From an uncultured Acidimicrobiaceae bacterium (lineage in GTDB: Bacteria > Actinomycetota > Acidimicrobiia > Acidimicrobiales > Ilumatobacteraceae), in the NCBI GenBank assembly GCA_903904615.1, contig CAIVDG010000402.1:1-6648 (forward strand): 6,648 nt of DNA, given 5' to 3'. Each line of letters opens with the position of its first letter. Within the stretch, counting starts at the first letter, position 1. The notes under the pieces were generated by a model that saw nothing but the letters and a program-made list of their open reading frames with translations, made no database searches and had not been told where the DNA came from. A program made the translations under genes and the position numbers. This document shows positions 4,957-6,648 of this stretch, in pieces.

Positions 4957-6648
4957 TTACAGAGCTAGCGATTCCTGGCTGAAGGACATCAGCAAGGCAT
5001 CGTCACCCATAACTGCGCCACTCAGGCCGTGCACCGCTGGCAAAAGCTGTTCACAGAAGAAGCGCGCCGTGTTGACCTTTGCTGCCTTCTCGTGTTCTGG
5101 CATGTCTGAATGAACGGCAACGTGTGCCGACTTCGCCATGACATAGCCGCCAACAAGCGTTGACAACTGTCGCAAGTACGGAGTGGCACCCGAAAGAACC
5201 GCTGTTTGGTTAGTGGCGTTTGCAAAGAACCACTGCGTTGTTTCTCGCACGGCAGCAATTGCCTTCTTCAGCTCAGCAGCCGACGCAGCCAACTCTGGAT
5301 GCTTCACAATCTTTGCTTCCATGACATCCATGTCGTCGAACAACGACAGAACAACCGCGCCGCCCTTCATGCCCAACTTGCGTCCTACCAAGTCCATGGC
5401 CTGAATGCCATTTGTTCCTTCGTAAATGGTGGTGATGCGCGCATCGCGGTAGTGCTGAGCAACTCCGGTCTCTTCAATGAAGCCCATACCGCCGTGAATT
5501 TGCACTGCCATTCCGGTGAGATCGACGCTCATGTCGGTTCCCCATCCCTTAGAGATAGGTGTCAGCAGAGCTGCGATGTCTGCGGCTTTCTCACGCTCTG
5601 TGGCTTCGGGGTGATGCGCAGCAATATCGAGACAAGCAGCATTCCAATAGATAATGCGTCGCAACGCTTCGATGGTGCTCTTCATTGTTACCAACATGCG
5701 CTTCACATCCGGGTGCTGCACAATGGGAGAACTCTCCCCCGCTGGTGCACCTGGTGCGCGACCTTGCTTACGAACAATTGAGTATTCGAGCGACTGTTGA
5801 TAGGCGCGTTCAATGAGTGCGAGACCTTCCAAACCAACACCAAGACGTGCTTGGTTCATCATGGTGAACATGTACGCCATGCCGTGGTTCTCTTCGCCAA
5901 TGAGATAGCCAACTGCGCCACCGTCGTCGCCATACGACAACACACACGTTGGGCTGGCCTTAATGCCTGTCTTGTGTTCGATGCTGACGCAGTTCACGTC
6001 GTTGCGAGCACCAAGAGATCCGTCTGCATTCAACAAGAACTTCGGAACAATGAAACACGAAATACCTTTTGTTCCTGCTGGTGCATCGGGCGTACGAGCA
6101 AGAACAAGGTGGATGATGTTCTCCGCCATGTCGTGTTCACCAAAGGTGATGTAGATCTTTGTTCCCGTAATGAGATATGAACCATCGCCTTGCTTCACAG
6201 CCTTGGTACGAACGGCACCTACATCGGAGCCTGCGTCGGGCTCAGTGAGATTCATTGTTCCGGTCCACTGACCAGAGATCATCTTTGGCAGATAGGTCAT
6301 CTTTTGAATCTCGTCACCGTGATGCATGATGGCGTCGATAGCGCCCTGTGTAAGCAACGGTGCCATGGTGAGCGCCATGTTTGCCGAGTTCATGACTTCT
6401 TGAAGTGCGATGTTGACAACCCACGGGAATCCTCCACCGCCGAAACCAGGATCGAATCCGAGCGCGCCCCACCCTGCGTCTACGTACGCGGCATAGGCCT
6501 CTTTGAAGCCTTCGGGGGTTGTCACAGTTCCGTCTGCATTGCGGTGTGAACCAACGACGTCACCCACTTTGTTCAGTGGCGCAAAACGCTCTTCAAAAAA
6601 ACGAGCTGCTTCACTCAGCACATCAGCCACAACTGACGAATCGAGTTC
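4957..6648 (-). CDS. Acyl-CoA dehydrogenase, DmdC-like large type, 5' end outside the window
   Basis: A flavoprotein dehydrogenase of the roughly 600-residue class that includes 3-methylmercaptopropionyl-CoA dehydrogenase (DmdC) and many actinobacterial FadE proteins. Counting from a GTG at 6630, GTMNLTEPDAGSDVGAV (124-140) is the flavin/substrate signature, ITGTKIYITFGEHDMAENI (154-172) follows, QIHGGMGFIEETG (377-389) is the family motif, and IYEGTNGIQAMDL (402-414) holds the catalytic base Glu404. About 140 further residues form the extra C-terminal domain of this class. The frame stays open from 6630 to the window edge with family-like sequence (ELDSSVVADVLSEAARFFEE), so the GTG is internal and perhaps 30-40 N-terminal residues are missing. 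Most family members in genomes act on unknown acyl-CoAs, so the dimethylsulfoniopropionate role is not claimed. The gene ends 3 nt from the convergent DUF2237 gene with no room for a terminator. Confidence 0.94.
   Translation of the reverse strand, partial: ELDSSVVADVLSEAARFFEERFAPLNKVGDVVGSHRNADGTVTTPEGFKEAYAAYVDAGWGALGFDPGFGGGGFPWVVNIALQEVMNSANMALTMAPLLTQGAIDAIMHHGDEIQKMTYLPKMISGQWTGTMNLTEPDAGSDVGAVRTKAVKQGDGSYLITGTKIYITFGEHDMAENIIHLVLARTPDAPAGTKGISCFIVPKFLLNADGSLGARNDVNCVSIEHKTGIKASPTCVLSYGDDGGAVGYLIGEENHGMAYMFTMMNQARLGVGLEGLALIERAYQQSLEYSIVRKQGRAPGAPAGESSPIVQHPDVKRMLVTMKSTIEALRRIIYWNAACLDIAAHHPEATEREKAADIAALLTPISKGWGTDMSVDLTGMAVQIHGGMGFIEETGVAQHYRDARITTIYEGTNGIQAMDLVGRKLGMKGGAVVLSLFDDMDVMEAKIVKHPELAASAAELKKAIAAVRETTQWFFANATNQTAVLSGATPYLRQLSTLVGGYVMAKSAHVAVHSDMPEHEKAAKVNTARFFCEQLLPAVHGLSGAVMGDDALLMSFSQESLAL

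Noticed and set aside
5206..5781. 191-codon plus-strand frame opposite the large dehydrogenase gene
   Set aside because: The minus strand encodes a full set of dehydrogenase motifs here, and the antisense product is low in recognisable structure.
6628..6630. GTG as the true start of the large dehydrogenase
   Set aside because: The frame continues open to the window edge with family-like residues before the GTG, and the family is longer at the N terminus.

Overview
The window looks like chromosomal DNA of an actinobacterium with moderate GC (roughly half), perhaps an aquatic member of the Acidimicrobiia. This is inferred from protein style: two FadE-type acyl-CoA dehydrogenases, an enoyl-CoA hydratase paralogue of a kind common in mycobacteria-like genomes, a glutamyl-tRNA synthetase next to glutamate and glutamine tRNAs, and TANNNT-like -10 boxes. 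No marker gene fixes the taxon. I see no mobile element, CRISPR array, phage gene or rRNA.

Layout, left to right. Positions 1-188 hold a possible N-terminal gene fragment on the minus strand running off the left edge, with its leader. At 189-264 is tRNA-Glu(CTC), minus strand. At 263-290 a 9-bp stem-loop touches the tRNA 5' end. At 312-1517 and 1517-2347 an acyl-CoA dehydrogenase and an enoyl-CoA hydratase/isomerase-family protein form a tightly coupled two-gene unit on the minus strand (TAATG overlap). Directly upstream, only 15 nt from the hydratase start codon, is tRNA-Gln(CTG) at 2363-2437. A short spacer with a palindrome and a candidate promoter separates it from a membrane-anchored DUF218 protein (2491-3105), which follows glutamyl-tRNA synthetase gltX (3112-4515) after 6 nt in the same reading frame. 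Divergent from gltX, a cysteine-rich DUF2237 protein (about 4573-4953, plus strand) runs into the 3' end of a large DmdC-type acyl-CoA dehydrogenase (4957-6648, minus strand, 5' end outside the window).

The window mixes two themes. One is glutamate/glutamine tRNA supply: gltX, tRNA-Gln and tRNA-Glu lie on the same strand. In actinobacteria a non-discriminating GluRS usually charges both tRNAs and GatCAB converts Glu-tRNA(Gln) to Gln-tRNA(Gln), so this grouping is sensible. The other is acyl-CoA (fatty acid, sterol side chain or similar) beta-oxidation. The striking arrangement is that the hydratase/dehydrogenase pair lies between the two tRNA genes and has no room for its own promoter downstream of tRNA-Gln, so its mRNA is probably made by read-through from the tRNA transcript or from a promoter inside or upstream of the tRNA. 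The hydratase-like protein lacks both glutamates of the classical crotonase active site. I found no convincing wholly new system; the best leads are the tRNA-linked operon, the atypical crotonase and the uncharacterised DUF2237 protein.
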